Under the pieces are notes generated by a model, which saw only the letters and a program-made list of their open reading frames with translations, ran no database searches and was not told the origin of the DNA. Source: Alphaproteobacteria bacterium (GTDB lineage Bacteria > Pseudomonadota > Alphaproteobacteria > TMED109). Taken from it: a stretch of 64,000 nucleotides of DNA. A program made the position numbers and the translations under genes. Below are positions 15,609 through 23,042 of the stretch, in pieces. The DNA lies in the NCBI GenBank assembly GCA_030828505.1, contig JAURCJ010000001.1, positions 1 to 64,000 of the forward strand, read 5' to 3'. Within the stretch, counting starts at the first letter, position 1, and each line of letters starts with the position of its first letter.

Positions 15609-16694
15609 TTAATTATTCAATTCAAAAGGATTCTTTATACTAGGATCATTTTTTTGTAGGTCAATAAATTTTTTCTTAAGTTTATTTTCATGCTTTTTAT
15701 CTGGTTTTGATCCAAAAAATATTGCTCTAGTATACTCAGTAAAAGAGTCCTGGAGCATATCTAGTTCATAATAATTTTTAGATAAAATCATTCGCGTTTT
15801 ACCCCATCGGCCATAATATTTATTTGATTTTATTAATAATTTTATTGACTCATTATATATTTTTTCTTGGTATAAACTATTTCCAGCATCAGTTAATAAT
15901 CTTGCAACAGGGTCTATCTCACCTTTGGCATGATGACGCTTATATAGTCTTGAAATCCTATTTAGTATTGTATCTTCATTAATTATTGTTTTAGGGTCAA
16001 AATTATAATCTCTCATAAGCTTCAGAATAGCATTACTTTCTCTACTAGCCGATAAATTATTGGCACCACTAAATAACATAAAATCTTTTTTTCTTTGCGT
16101 ATGCCACGCTCCAAATAAATGAGCAAATTCATGTGCAATAACTACACTATTTATATAATTATTAAAACTTGATGAATCTGCAACCATTGCTACATTAGAA
16201 AAAGTTGCCGCTATGCCTATACCCTTAATATCTCTCTCTATTAAAGCTAAAACGACTTCTGCTTTTATATTATTAGTAAGTTGAGATATATCATCTTTAT
16301 GTAATGAAAACAGACTAGATAAATTATCAATACTTTTATTAAATTTAAATTTTTGATAATTAGTTATTTTCCACTCTATTTTATAATTAAATGTATAAAA
16401 TTCATTTACTTCCTTAAATCTATTCTCAATATTATCTTTTAAAACATTATTTAATATTATATTTTCATCATATATTATTAAAACATCTATTACTCTTTTT
16501 TCTATACAATTAATATCAGAACCCAATTCTATTTTTGCTGTTTCATTAATATTACTATTAGGCTTTTTTAGACTACACAAATCTTCATTTGAAAAAGAAA
16601 AATTTATATTTAAAAAGATAGAAATTATTATTAAAACACATATATGAGAACTTTGAATAATAAATTTTACTTTGTTTTTTAATTTTGATAGCAT
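15609..16694 (-). CDS. Secreted metzincin-like metalloprotease with C-terminal TPR-like helices
   Basis: 361 residues from ATG 16694 (a TTG at 16739 would add 15 residues before the signal). A signal anchor lies at about residues 9-35. HEFAHLFGAWH is a full HExxHxxGxxH zinc signature, and a Met eight residues later (DFMLFSG) may be the Met-turn, as in metzincins. Cysteines at 40 and 63 (counted from this start) may pair. After about residue 250 the sequence becomes helical with TPR-like repeats (KIYNESIKLLIKSNKYYG, NYYELDMLQDSFTEYTRAIF). It probably cleaves or binds a periplasmic or surface protein; the target is unknown. It sits between the two DUF2135-like genes. Confidence 0.75.
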   Translation of the reverse strand: MLSKLKNKVKFIIQSSHICVLIIISIFLNINFSFSNEDLCSLKKPNSNINETAKIELGSDINCIEKRVIDVLIIYDENIILNNVLKDNIENRFKEVNEFYTFNYKIEWKITNYQKFKFNKSIDNLSSLFSLHKDDISQLTNNIKAEVVLALIERDIKGIGIAATFSNVAMVADSSSFNNYINSVVIAHEFAHLFGAWHTQRKKDFMLFSGANNLSASRESNAILKLMRDYNFDPKTIINEDTILNRISRLYKRHHAKGEIDPVARLLTDAGNSLYQEKIYNESIKLLIKSNKYYGRWGKTRMILSKNYYELDMLQDSFTEYTRAIFFGSKPDKKHENKLKKKFIDLQKNDPSIKNPFELNN

Positions 16695-16797
16695 GCTTTT
16701 TTTCAGTTTATTTTTATAGAATATATAGGGTACATACAATTAAAACATATAAATTATAAGAATAATCTAAATATATATTAATAGGAGCACAATAATT

Positions 16798-17412
16798 ATG
16801 GGATTAAAATATTTACTATTATTAAGATTTGGTTTAGTAAATTTAGTAGCTTTTGCTTTATTAGGAGCTGCTTGGGCTCAAGGTCTAGTTGCTAGAGTAA
16901 TAAATGCTGATGTCACTAATATGGTTGTTTTGATATGTGTGGTATTTTTAATAGGACTTATATTAGCTGGATATAGGCTTTGGAAAGTTAGTAAACAATT
17001 AAATGCAGCCTATAATTTTAATCCTAAAGAAAGATCTAGAGCTTCTGATTTTTTAAAAAAAACTAAAGGTAAAAATGCAACTAGTAGAGCAAATATAGCT
17101 CAAGCATTAAGGTTGAAACTTTTTTCTAGAATTGTTCATATTAGGTACATTTCTAACTCCTTGACGGTTTTAGGTTTAATTGGAACAGTATTAGGATTTA
17201 TAATAGCTTTATCCGGTGTAGACCCTGATGTAGCATCTAATCCAAGTGCAATTAGTCCAATGGTAGCACAATTAATCGAAGGAATGTCTGTTGCTTTATA
17301 CACTACACTTGTTGGATCTATATTAAGTGTTTGGTTAGGATTAATATATCAAATGTTAGCAACAGGTACTTCAAATTTAGTATCCCAAATTATAGAGTTG
17401 TCTGAAAGATAA
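16798..17412 (+). CDS. MotA/TolQ/ExbB-family proton channel subunit
   Basis: 204 residues, start ATG after AGGAG. Three or more membrane spans are seen: about 8-30, 41-60, then, after a basic cytoplasmic loop (70-115), two spans with GLIGTVLGFIIALSG and LIEGMSVALYTTLVGSILSVW. These two segments are the TolQ/ExbB signatures, with the small Gly/Thr/Ala faces that line the proton path. In known systems five such subunits surround two ExbD/TolR helices and turn proton flow into movement or force on a periplasmic partner. Here the partner is evidently the next gene. TonB or TolA-like arms are absent. Confidence 0.88.
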   Translation: MGLKYLLLLRFGLVNLVAFALLGAAWAQGLVARVINADVTNMVVLICVVFLIGLILAGYRLWKVSKQLNAAYNFNPKERSRASDFLKKTKGKNATSRANIAQALRLKLFSRIVHIRYISNSLTVLGLIGTVLGFIIALSGVDPDVASNPSAISPMVAQLIEGMSVALYTTLVGSILSVWLGLIYQMLATGTSNLVSQIIELSER

Positions 17413-17415
17413 TTC

Positions 17416-18015
17416 ATGGATAATCCATTTGAAGAGGAAAATGAACTAGATACAGCTGATACAGTTTTCAGAGATATGACTATGTTAGCATTATCTGGGT
17501 TTGTAATAATTGTTTTACTTCTTTTGCCCTGGTTAAACATAGTCGCCCAAGATGAAGCAACTAAAGAACCTGCGGGAAGCGTTATTGTAGAAGTATTGTG
17601 GCCGGATGATAGAGATGTAGATGTAGATCTTTGGGTAAAATCTCCGGATGATGCAGCAGTTGGATTCTCTAATATGGCAGGATATTACTTCAATTTATTA
17701 AGAGATGATAGAGGAACTAAATTTGACACAACCCCAATAAATTATGAAATTAGTTATTCTAGAGGTATAGCTGCAGGAGAATATCAAGCAAATTTACATT
17801 TGTATGCCACAGATGGAGGGCCACCAATAAATGCACAAGTTATTGTTAGTGTTGTAGAACCTGACCAAAGAGCAAGAACAGCAATAATAAAAAAAGATGT
17901 TATTTTAAAAAAGTTTAATGAAGAAATTACAGTCGCCAGATGGACTTTATCTAATAATGGCAAATTAAAACCTAATAGTGTTCATGCACTTAAGAAAAGT
18001 TTATTGAGAAGGTAA
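17416..18015 (+). CDS. ExbD/TolR-like anchored periplasmic protein with DUF2135-like domain, paralogue 2
   Basis: 199 residues, 3 bp after the channel gene. An acidic N-tail, one span (about 21-42) preceded by FRDMTMLAL with D20 at the same place as D19 in the 13045 copy, then a periplasmic domain with LWPDDRDVDVDLWVKSPDD (61-79), FNLLRDD, INYEISYSRG and NLHLYATDG. Close similarity to the other copy along the whole length shows gene duplication. The location next to an ExbB/TolQ homologue and the membrane Asp argue that it replaces ExbD/TolR, but with an unrelated periplasmic beta domain. Its partner is unknown. Confidence 0.8.
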   Translation: MDNPFEEENELDTADTVFRDMTMLALSGFVIIVLLLLPWLNIVAQDEATKEPAGSVIVEVLWPDDRDVDVDLWVKSPDDAAVGFSNMAGYYFNLLRDDRGTKFDTTPINYEISYSRGIAAGEYQANLHLYATDGGPPINAQVIVSVVEPDQRARTAIIKKDVILKKFNEEITVARWTLSNNGKLKPNSVHALKKSLLRR

Positions 18016-18020
18016 ATAAA

Positions 18021-18566
18021 ATGGAAATTTTGAATATATTCTATATCGTAATAACTGCTCTAGCAGCACTATTAATTTCTATTACTATATGGTCAAGAAG
18101 GCCATTTAAGTGGAGGTTAAGTGCTTTTTTTATTGGCCTAGGTTTAATAACAATACTTTATGTAGCTATACTAGAATTATTAAGTCGTCCGAAGCCAGCA
18201 CACATGGAGCTATTTTATAAAGATGTTCCTGAAGTAGTTTTATTACATGCTTCTTGGGAAGAGGAAGTAGCGTTATATATTTTGGTAGAAATACCGGGAG
18301 TAGAAGAACCAAGGTTATATATTTTACCCTGGAGTAGAGAAGAAGCAGAAAAATTTCAGCAAGCTATAGAAGAAGGCGAAGAAAAAAATGAAGAAGTTAA
18401 AATCGGAAATCCATTTTTCAATGCTGATGAAGAAGATCGTGAAAGATTAATTTATACTTCTCCAGCTAAGCCTATGGCCCAAAAAGGCAGAGAACAACTT
18501 CCCGTTACAAACTTTGACCAGGAAGCTGAGCAACCTGCTTATGGCGAAGAAGAAGAAAGTAAATAG
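18021..18566 (+). CDS. Two-helix membrane protein with acidic soluble tail
   Basis: 181 residues, start ATG after AGAAGG and 5 bp from the previous stop. Two membrane spans at about 3-23 and 34-54 are joined by a basic loop (WSRRPFKWR). A soluble region follows, ELFYKDVPEVVLLHASWEEEVALYILVEIPG, which looks like a small beta domain. The last 60 residues are very acidic and probably disordered (EEGEEKNEEVK, QEAEQPAYGEEEESK). No known family is recognised. As the third gene of the channel operon it is the best candidate for an accessory or stator-regulating subunit. Confidence 0.7.
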   Translation: MEILNIFYIVITALAALLISITIWSRRPFKWRLSAFFIGLGLITILYVAILELLSRPKPAHMELFYKDVPEVVLLHASWEEEVALYILVEIPGVEEPRLYILPWSREEAEKFQQAIEEGEEKNEEVKIGNPFFNADEEDRERLIYTSPAKPMAQKGREQLPVTNFDQEAEQPAYGEEEESK

Positions 18567-18579
18567 TAAATAAAATTAT

Positions 18580-19086
18580 TTATTTTGGAACATCTAAAAC
18601 TTTAAGCTGAGTAAAAGAAGCTTCTTTAGCATTTTCATCTTGTGTTGAAAAAATTTCTAAACGAAAATACCTTCCTCTTTTAGGTTCTATTGTTATTATT
18701 TTTTCTACTCCTGTTATAGGTAAATTGAGATCAGCAATTACTTCCCACCCTCCCATATGAGGAAATGGGTCTGCAGAAGAAATTCTAATGTGTTTTGCCC
18801 AAGTTCCGGGTTTATGATTGTTTTTTGTAATAAAGGATAATGACTCAAAACGTTTATTATTTGGTAAAGAAAATGTTAATACATGAGGAAGAGTATTTCC
18901 AGATGACACCCAATATGTTTCCTTTATATCATCTATTATATTTTTAGTTACAAAAGGATATTTTTCTGATGTCCAATGAATAGCTTTCCCACCTGATCTT
19001 ATAGATATTAAATCTTCAGCAAAAGAAAAATTAATCAAATTAAAAAATAATATGCCTAGTAATATAAATTTATTTTGGAGCAACAT
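18580..19086 (-). CDS. Exported discoidin (F5/8 type C)-like domain protein
   Basis: 168 residues. A signal peptide (1-23, ending SFA) is followed by a single jelly-roll-like domain: TYWVSSGNTLPHVLTFSLPNN, RFESLSFITKN, WAKHIRISSADPF, GGWEVIADLNLP and YFRLEIFSTQD. These segments follow the strand order of galactose-binding-like F5/8 type C domains. It overlaps the XoxJ-like gene by 17 bp at its start and is the last gene of the operon. It may bind a sugar or a cell-surface ligand; its role with the quinoprotein is unknown. Confidence 0.7.
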   Translation of the reverse strand: MLLQNKFILLGILFFNLINFSFAEDLISIRSGGKAIHWTSEKYPFVTKNIIDDIKETYWVSSGNTLPHVLTFSLPNNKRFESLSFITKNNHKPGTWAKHIRISSADPFPHMGGWEVIADLNLPITGVEKIITIEPKRGRYFRLEIFSTQDENAKEASFTQLKVLDVPK

Positions 19087-19906
19087 ATTCTATTCCATAG
19101 TTAGAATAGATATTTTGGATTACATTTCTACTAAGCATATCCTTCAATACATAATTGATTTTATCTATTGTTGCCTCATCCGCCCCTCGTAACAAAACAC
19201 CTACATTCAAAGATACATCTCTTGTAAAATTAAAATCTCTAACAGCACCTAGAGATATTGAAGGATTATTCTTTAAAAACCACCAATAATTTGGAGAAGA
19301 AATAAATGCTGCATCTACTTCGCCATCAGCTACACCCTGTATTAATTCAGCTTCTGTAACAAACTTTGTTCTATGTTTAATCTTAGCTTTTTGCATCAAC
19401 ATATGAGCCCAAGTACCTCGCATAACACCAATGTTCATACGCTTTATGGACTTTAAGGTATTATTACCATCTATTAATTCTTTAGGACCTACTAGATAAG
19501 TTTCCAATCTTATAATAGGAATAGACGCTGTAGGCGGAAATTTTCTTTTTTCGCTATCGCTAGCTCTTGTTAATGGTTTAGCTCCTTCTATATCTCTTTT
19601 ATTTTCATCATCATCTTTCCTAGATACAGCTTCCATCATCATATCACATCCTGCTTTACGTGCATGGAATCTATATCTTAACCAAGTGACTTCAAGAGAA
19701 ACTTCTAGTTCCTTAGCAATTTCTTCTGCTAGTTCTATCTGAAAACCTTTAACGCTCGTATCTCTTGAAGAAAAAGGTAGACGATCTGATAAAGCACAAA
19801 CTCTTAGTGCTCCTCTTTTATTAATTTCCTCTATAGTACCAGCAAATATTATTTTAGAACTAATAATTAAAGAGAGAAAAATACTTAAAAATATTAAAGA
19901 TCTCAT
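19070..19906 (-). CDS. XoxJ-like periplasmic solute-binding protein (family 3)
   Basis: 278 residues with a signal peptide (1-22). The fold of family 3 solute-binding proteins is visible (ALRVCALSDRLPFSSRD, KGFQIELAEEIAKELEV, GVMRGTWAHML, GEVDAAFISSPNYWW). Copies next to PQQ alcohol dehydrogenases and copper or haem acceptors are called XoxJ/MxaJ. They are thought to help maturation or interaction of the dehydrogenase rather than solute import; no ABC permease is present, which agrees. Start overlaps the stop of the copper-protein gene by 4 bp. Confidence 0.8.
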   Translation of the reverse strand: MRSLIFLSIFLSLIISSKIIFAGTIEEINKRGALRVCALSDRLPFSSRDTSVKGFQIELAEEIAKELEVSLEVTWLRYRFHARKAGCDMMMEAVSRKDDDENKRDIEGAKPLTRASDSEKRKFPPTASIPIIRLETYLVGPKELIDGNNTLKSIKRMNIGVMRGTWAHMLMQKAKIKHRTKFVTEAELIQGVADGEVDAAFISSPNYWWFLKNNPSISLGAVRDFNFTRDVSLNVGVLLRGADEATIDKINYVLKDMLSRNVIQNIYSNYGIEYVAPK

Positions 19907-20466
19907 TTAATATAAAACCTTTCTAATATATCTTGAATTAAATCTTTTGCCTGACCATAATATGCTACATTATCCATAGCTTCTGTAATATTAGATAAAT
20001 CACCTCCTACGACTACAACACCAATCATTCCAGCAGAAACGTGTGGAGTACATTTATAAGTATATATTCCAGGAGTCGTAAATGTATAGCCTGCACTTTT
20101 ATGCATTTTTGATTTAAATTTAATATCATTAGGGGCAACCATAAATTCTACATTGTGACCTTTTGTAGTTGCCTTCCATAGAATTTTACCCCCTACTTCT
20201 ACTTCTGAAAGCATAGGGTCATATCTAAACCTTGAGCCATTAGGGCCCACATTTAACATATGGACAACATCATCCACTGCTGCCATCTGAACCTCAGTTA
20301 CATCATTAACTGGTTCATGGTGAATTACAAAATCGTCATTATCACAAATATTTTCTTCTTCAATTTTAAAAGACTTAGCAGCTAATGCTGGCTTTAATAT
20401 ATTGTGTGCACTTAAACCTATTAAACTAGCCCCAATACCTCGAATTAAATTTCTTCGAATAATCAT
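19903..20466 (-). CDS. Pseudoazurin-like type-1 copper protein
   Basis: 187 residues. The N-terminus has paired arginines (RRNLIRGIGASLIGLS), consistent with Tat export. The cupredoxin core carries all four type-1 ligands: H104 (GHNVEF), C139 and H142 (YKCTPH) and M147 (SAGMIG). Extra helical residues follow the core (150-187), as in pseudoazurin. It is a small periplasmic electron carrier. Adjacent to a PQQ dehydrogenase and XoxJ-like gene it probably takes the place of the usual cytochrome cL (XoxG). The promoter is not obvious; it may be read through the hairpin after the dehydrogenase gene. Confidence 0.88.
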   Translation of the reverse strand: MIIRRNLIRGIGASLIGLSAHNILKPALAAKSFKIEEENICDNDDFVIHHEPVNDVTEVQMAAVDDVVHMLNVGPNGSRFRYDPMLSEVEVGGKILWKATTKGHNVEFMVAPNDIKFKSKMHKSAGYTFTTPGIYTYKCTPHVSAGMIGVVVVGGDLSNITEAMDNVAYYGQAKDLIQDILERFYIK

Positions 20467-20540
20467 TATTTATTTTCTCCATAAGAATATTATTAAATTT
20501 ATTTAAAAACATTATAATTCAAAAATATAAAAAATATATT

Positions 20541-20570
20541 AAAAAAGGCGGAAGAAATAAATCTCCCGCC
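20541..20570 (-). terminator. Rho-independent terminator after the PQQ dehydrogenase
   Basis: On the minus strand a 9-bp stem GGCGGGAGA/TCTTCCGCC (20570-20562 with 20555-20547, one G-U pair) with a 6-nt loop is followed by six U. It separates the dehydrogenase from the copper-protein operon and explains different expression levels. A second inverted repeat AATAACC/GGTTATT (20583-20600) overlaps the stop codon. Confidence 0.85.
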
Positions 20571-20595
20571 CAATTTATACTTAATAACCTATTGG

Positions 20596-22260
20596 TTATT
20601 TAAGAGTAAATGCAATCATAGCAGCACCTGCAGGGAAATCAGCAACTTCTGGCCATAATGTTGGGAAAAGACCCATCACTAATGAACCTAAGCCTGAAGG
20701 TACAGTTATGTATTGTTGACCATTAGCATTGTATGATACTGGACCTCCACGGAAGCCAGAACCAGCAGTAAATGACCAAAGTACATCGCCATTATTAGCA
20801 TCAAAAGCACGGAATGTACCATCGATACCACCTTGGAATACCAGATCACCAGCTGTAGCAACTACACTACCTAATGGTGGATACTTATAAGTATAAGCCC
20901 AAGCACGTTCACCTGAAACTGGATCACGAGCATCTAAACGACCATGCGCTTTTTTACCATTTGGCAGATCAGCAGCAGCTAAGTCAGCACCAAAGAACAA
21001 TTGAGCGATAGGCTCTGTTACTGGGTCTTCTTTTCGTACTGTTGTAATCTGACATGCTTCAGCTGCAGAGTTATACCATAATCCAGTTCTTGGACTATAA
21101 GAACCTGATTGCCAACTTCTTCCACCAGCAATCCATGGGCATGAAAGCATGTCTTGGTTTTCAGCTATATTTGGAGGATTTCTTCCAATTAGCTCACCAG
21201 TTTTAGGATTAATACTTTTAACCCAATTGTAGTTCTCATTCATTGGCCAAACATTTTCAATTTGTCCATCACCACGGTTGTAAACAAACACAAAACCAGA
21301 TTTATTTTGGTGAACTACTAATTGTTTATTATCTCGGTCTAATAACCAGAATTCACCCATTGCACTGTCAAAGTCCCAGTCGTCGTGAGGAATTTCTTGG
21401 TGATACCATTTAATTTTTCCAGTACTTGGATCAAGAGCTATCACTGAAGAAGTGTAAAGATTATCACCTGGTCTTGCTCCATCAGTAGCAACGCCATCTG
21501 GTGATGCACCCCAGTCATAATCAGGTGCAGGATTTGAAGTACCTAGGAAGTATGTATCTGTAGATGCGTCATATGTACCTGGCATCCATGATCCACCGCC
21601 ACCATATTTACCGGAGTCTCCGCCCCATGAGTCTGGATCGTCTTTAATAGTATTAAATACCCATTTAGATTCACCTGTTTTAGGATCTAATCCAAAAATT
21701 TTACCTTGAATTGGATATTCACCAGCTGTTTGACCATAAACTAATGTATCACCTGCCATAACTGGAGGTGAAGTAAAGTTACAAGCACAACTTGTTGTAT
21801 CAACTAATTGTACTGACCAAACTTCTTTACCTGTTTTTTGGTCAAGTGCAATAGCACGTCCGTCAAGAGTACCCATTGTAACATTACCATTAGAAACAGT
21901 TACACCACGTGTGTAAGGTGTAAAGAATAATTCATCAACAATTGGATCTAAATCTGGAAAATAATGCCAAATTTCTTTACCAGTAGCTGCATCTATTGCA
22001 AATGTACGGTTATAAGAACCTGCATAGTACATCACGCCATCTATAACTACTGGAGTAGCTTCAAGACCTTGTTCAATAGCACCCGGTTGATGAATCCAAG
22101 CAACATTTAAATCTCCAATATTACTTTTATTGATCTGGTCTAGAGTAGAATAACGAGTACCGTTATCATCCCCATGATACCATGACCAATCGTTAGCCAT
22201 ACTTTGGAAAGAAAACACTAAAGCTATCATTCCCAAAAATGTTTTAATTAAAAGAGTCAT
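20596..22260 (-). CDS. PQQ-dependent alcohol dehydrogenase with lanthanide-type Asp pair
   Basis: 554 residues with a signal peptide (1-22). A complete eight-blade quinoprotein propeller, with repeated W-docking motifs such as AIDAATGKEIWHY and ALDQKTGKEVWSV. Metal ligands fit the family: E181 (GEYPIQG), N243 (TSNPAPD), catalytic D296 and an additional D298 (PHDDWDFD); this second Asp two residues on is the accepted mark of lanthanide-dependent enzymes (XoxF, PedH). Cys374/Cys403, 29 apart, match the second disulfide of MxaF. The Cys-Cys pair expected in DELFFTPYTRG (around 112-113) is replaced by Phe-Phe. The strong ribosome-binding site GGGAGGAGAG and less A+T-biased codons suggest high expression. 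The substrate, probably a small alcohol, is unknown. Confidence 0.88.
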   Translation of the reverse strand: MTLLIKTFLGMIALVFSFQSMANDWSWYHGDDNGTRYSTLDQINKSNIGDLNVAWIHQPGAIEQGLEATPVVIDGVMYYAGSYNRTFAIDAATGKEIWHYFPDLDPIVDELFFTPYTRGVTVSNGNVTMGTLDGRAIALDQKTGKEVWSVQLVDTTSCACNFTSPPVMAGDTLVYGQTAGEYPIQGKIFGLDPKTGESKWVFNTIKDDPDSWGGDSGKYGGGGSWMPGTYDASTDTYFLGTSNPAPDYDWGASPDGVATDGARPGDNLYTSSVIALDPSTGKIKWYHQEIPHDDWDFDSAMGEFWLLDRDNKQLVVHQNKSGFVFVYNRGDGQIENVWPMNENYNWVKSINPKTGELIGRNPPNIAENQDMLSCPWIAGGRSWQSGSYSPRTGLWYNSAAEACQITTVRKEDPVTEPIAQLFFGADLAAADLPNGKKAHGRLDARDPVSGERAWAYTYKYPPLGSVVATAGDLVFQGGIDGTFRAFDANNGDVLWSFTAGSGFRGGPVSYNANGQQYITVPSGLGSLVMGLFPTLWPEVADFPAGAAMIAFTLK

Positions 22261-22454
22261 AAACTCTCCTCCCTTTTAAGTTAGTTAACAATTTAGAAAT
22301 AAATTAGAATATATTAATAATGATATATTTGAAAAACCTATTCCCATTATACTATTTAACTATACTTTTTAAAAAATCCATAGAAAAAAATACAAATATT
22401 TATTATATATGTATAATTTTAATTAATACTTGTATAATAAGGGGGCTAAATTCT

Positions 22455-23039
22455 GTGAAAATTCATATTTTTAAGCACTTATTTCCAATTTTTTATTTTT
22501 GTATATTTTTCATATTTGGTGATTCGAAAAATATATTGGCAAATGATGAAATAATTAATTTAGAAACAAGGAAACAAGAACTTACAAAAGATGCTTATGC
22601 AGGAGATGCCGATGCTCAATATATGCTTGGTCGTTTAGCTTTAGAAACTAAGAATCCTCCAGACCATTCAACAGCAGTTTATTGGTTTAGAATCGCTTCT
22701 GAATCTAATCATCTTAAGGCTCAAGAGATGTTAGGAGCTCAATTATTTTCAGGACTGGGTGTTCCAGCTAACCCTAAAGAAGCTTCAATTTGGTGGCATA
22801 AAGCTGCTATGGCAGGAAGCTCCACTGCACAAGCAAGTTTAGGAGTATTATATGCTCTTGGATCTGGAGTAAAAAAAGATTTAATTGAATCATATAAATG
22901 GCTCACAATTGCATCTTTATATGGTAATAAAGCTGCAGCAATTCAAAGAGATGATTCTATATCTCTTCAAATGACAGCAAATGAAATCAGAGAAGCTCAA
23001 AAAAGAATAGATATTATAATCAAACAGATTAAAAAATAA
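22455..23039 (+). CDS. Secreted Sel1-repeat protein
   Basis: 194 residues from GTG 22455, chosen because AAGGGGG precedes it and a signal peptide follows (hydrophobic FYFCIFFIFG, then ILAND). An ATG at 22320 would add 45 residues with a second hydrophobic stretch, which is less likely. At least three Sel1 repeats are visible: AYAGDADAQYMLGRLAL, ATAVYWFRIASESNHLKAQEMLGAQLFSGLGV and KEASIWWHKAAMAGSSTAQASLGVLYALGSGV, with ESYKWLTIASLYGNKAA next. Such solenoids bind other proteins in the periplasm. A partner is unknown. Convergent with the TPR gene downstream. Confidence 0.75.
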   Translation: MKIHIFKHLFPIFYFCIFFIFGDSKNILANDEIINLETRKQELTKDAYAGDADAQYMLGRLALETKNPPDHSTAVYWFRIASESNHLKAQEMLGAQLFSGLGVPANPKEASIWWHKAAMAGSSTAQASLGVLYALGSGVKKDLIESYKWLTIASLYGNKAAAIQRDDSISLQMTANEIREAQKRIDIIIKQIKK

Positions 23040-23042
23040 TAT

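Noticed and set aside
13045-18566. Prophage or gene-transfer-agent remnant as an explanation of the accessory cluster
   Set aside because: No capsid, portal, terminase, integrase or tail genes are visible; base composition matches the surroundings.
22320-22454. 45-residue extension of the Sel1 protein
   Set aside because: The signal peptide and the AAGGGGG site fit GTG 22455; the extension adds a second hydrophobic stretch and crosses possible promoter sequences.
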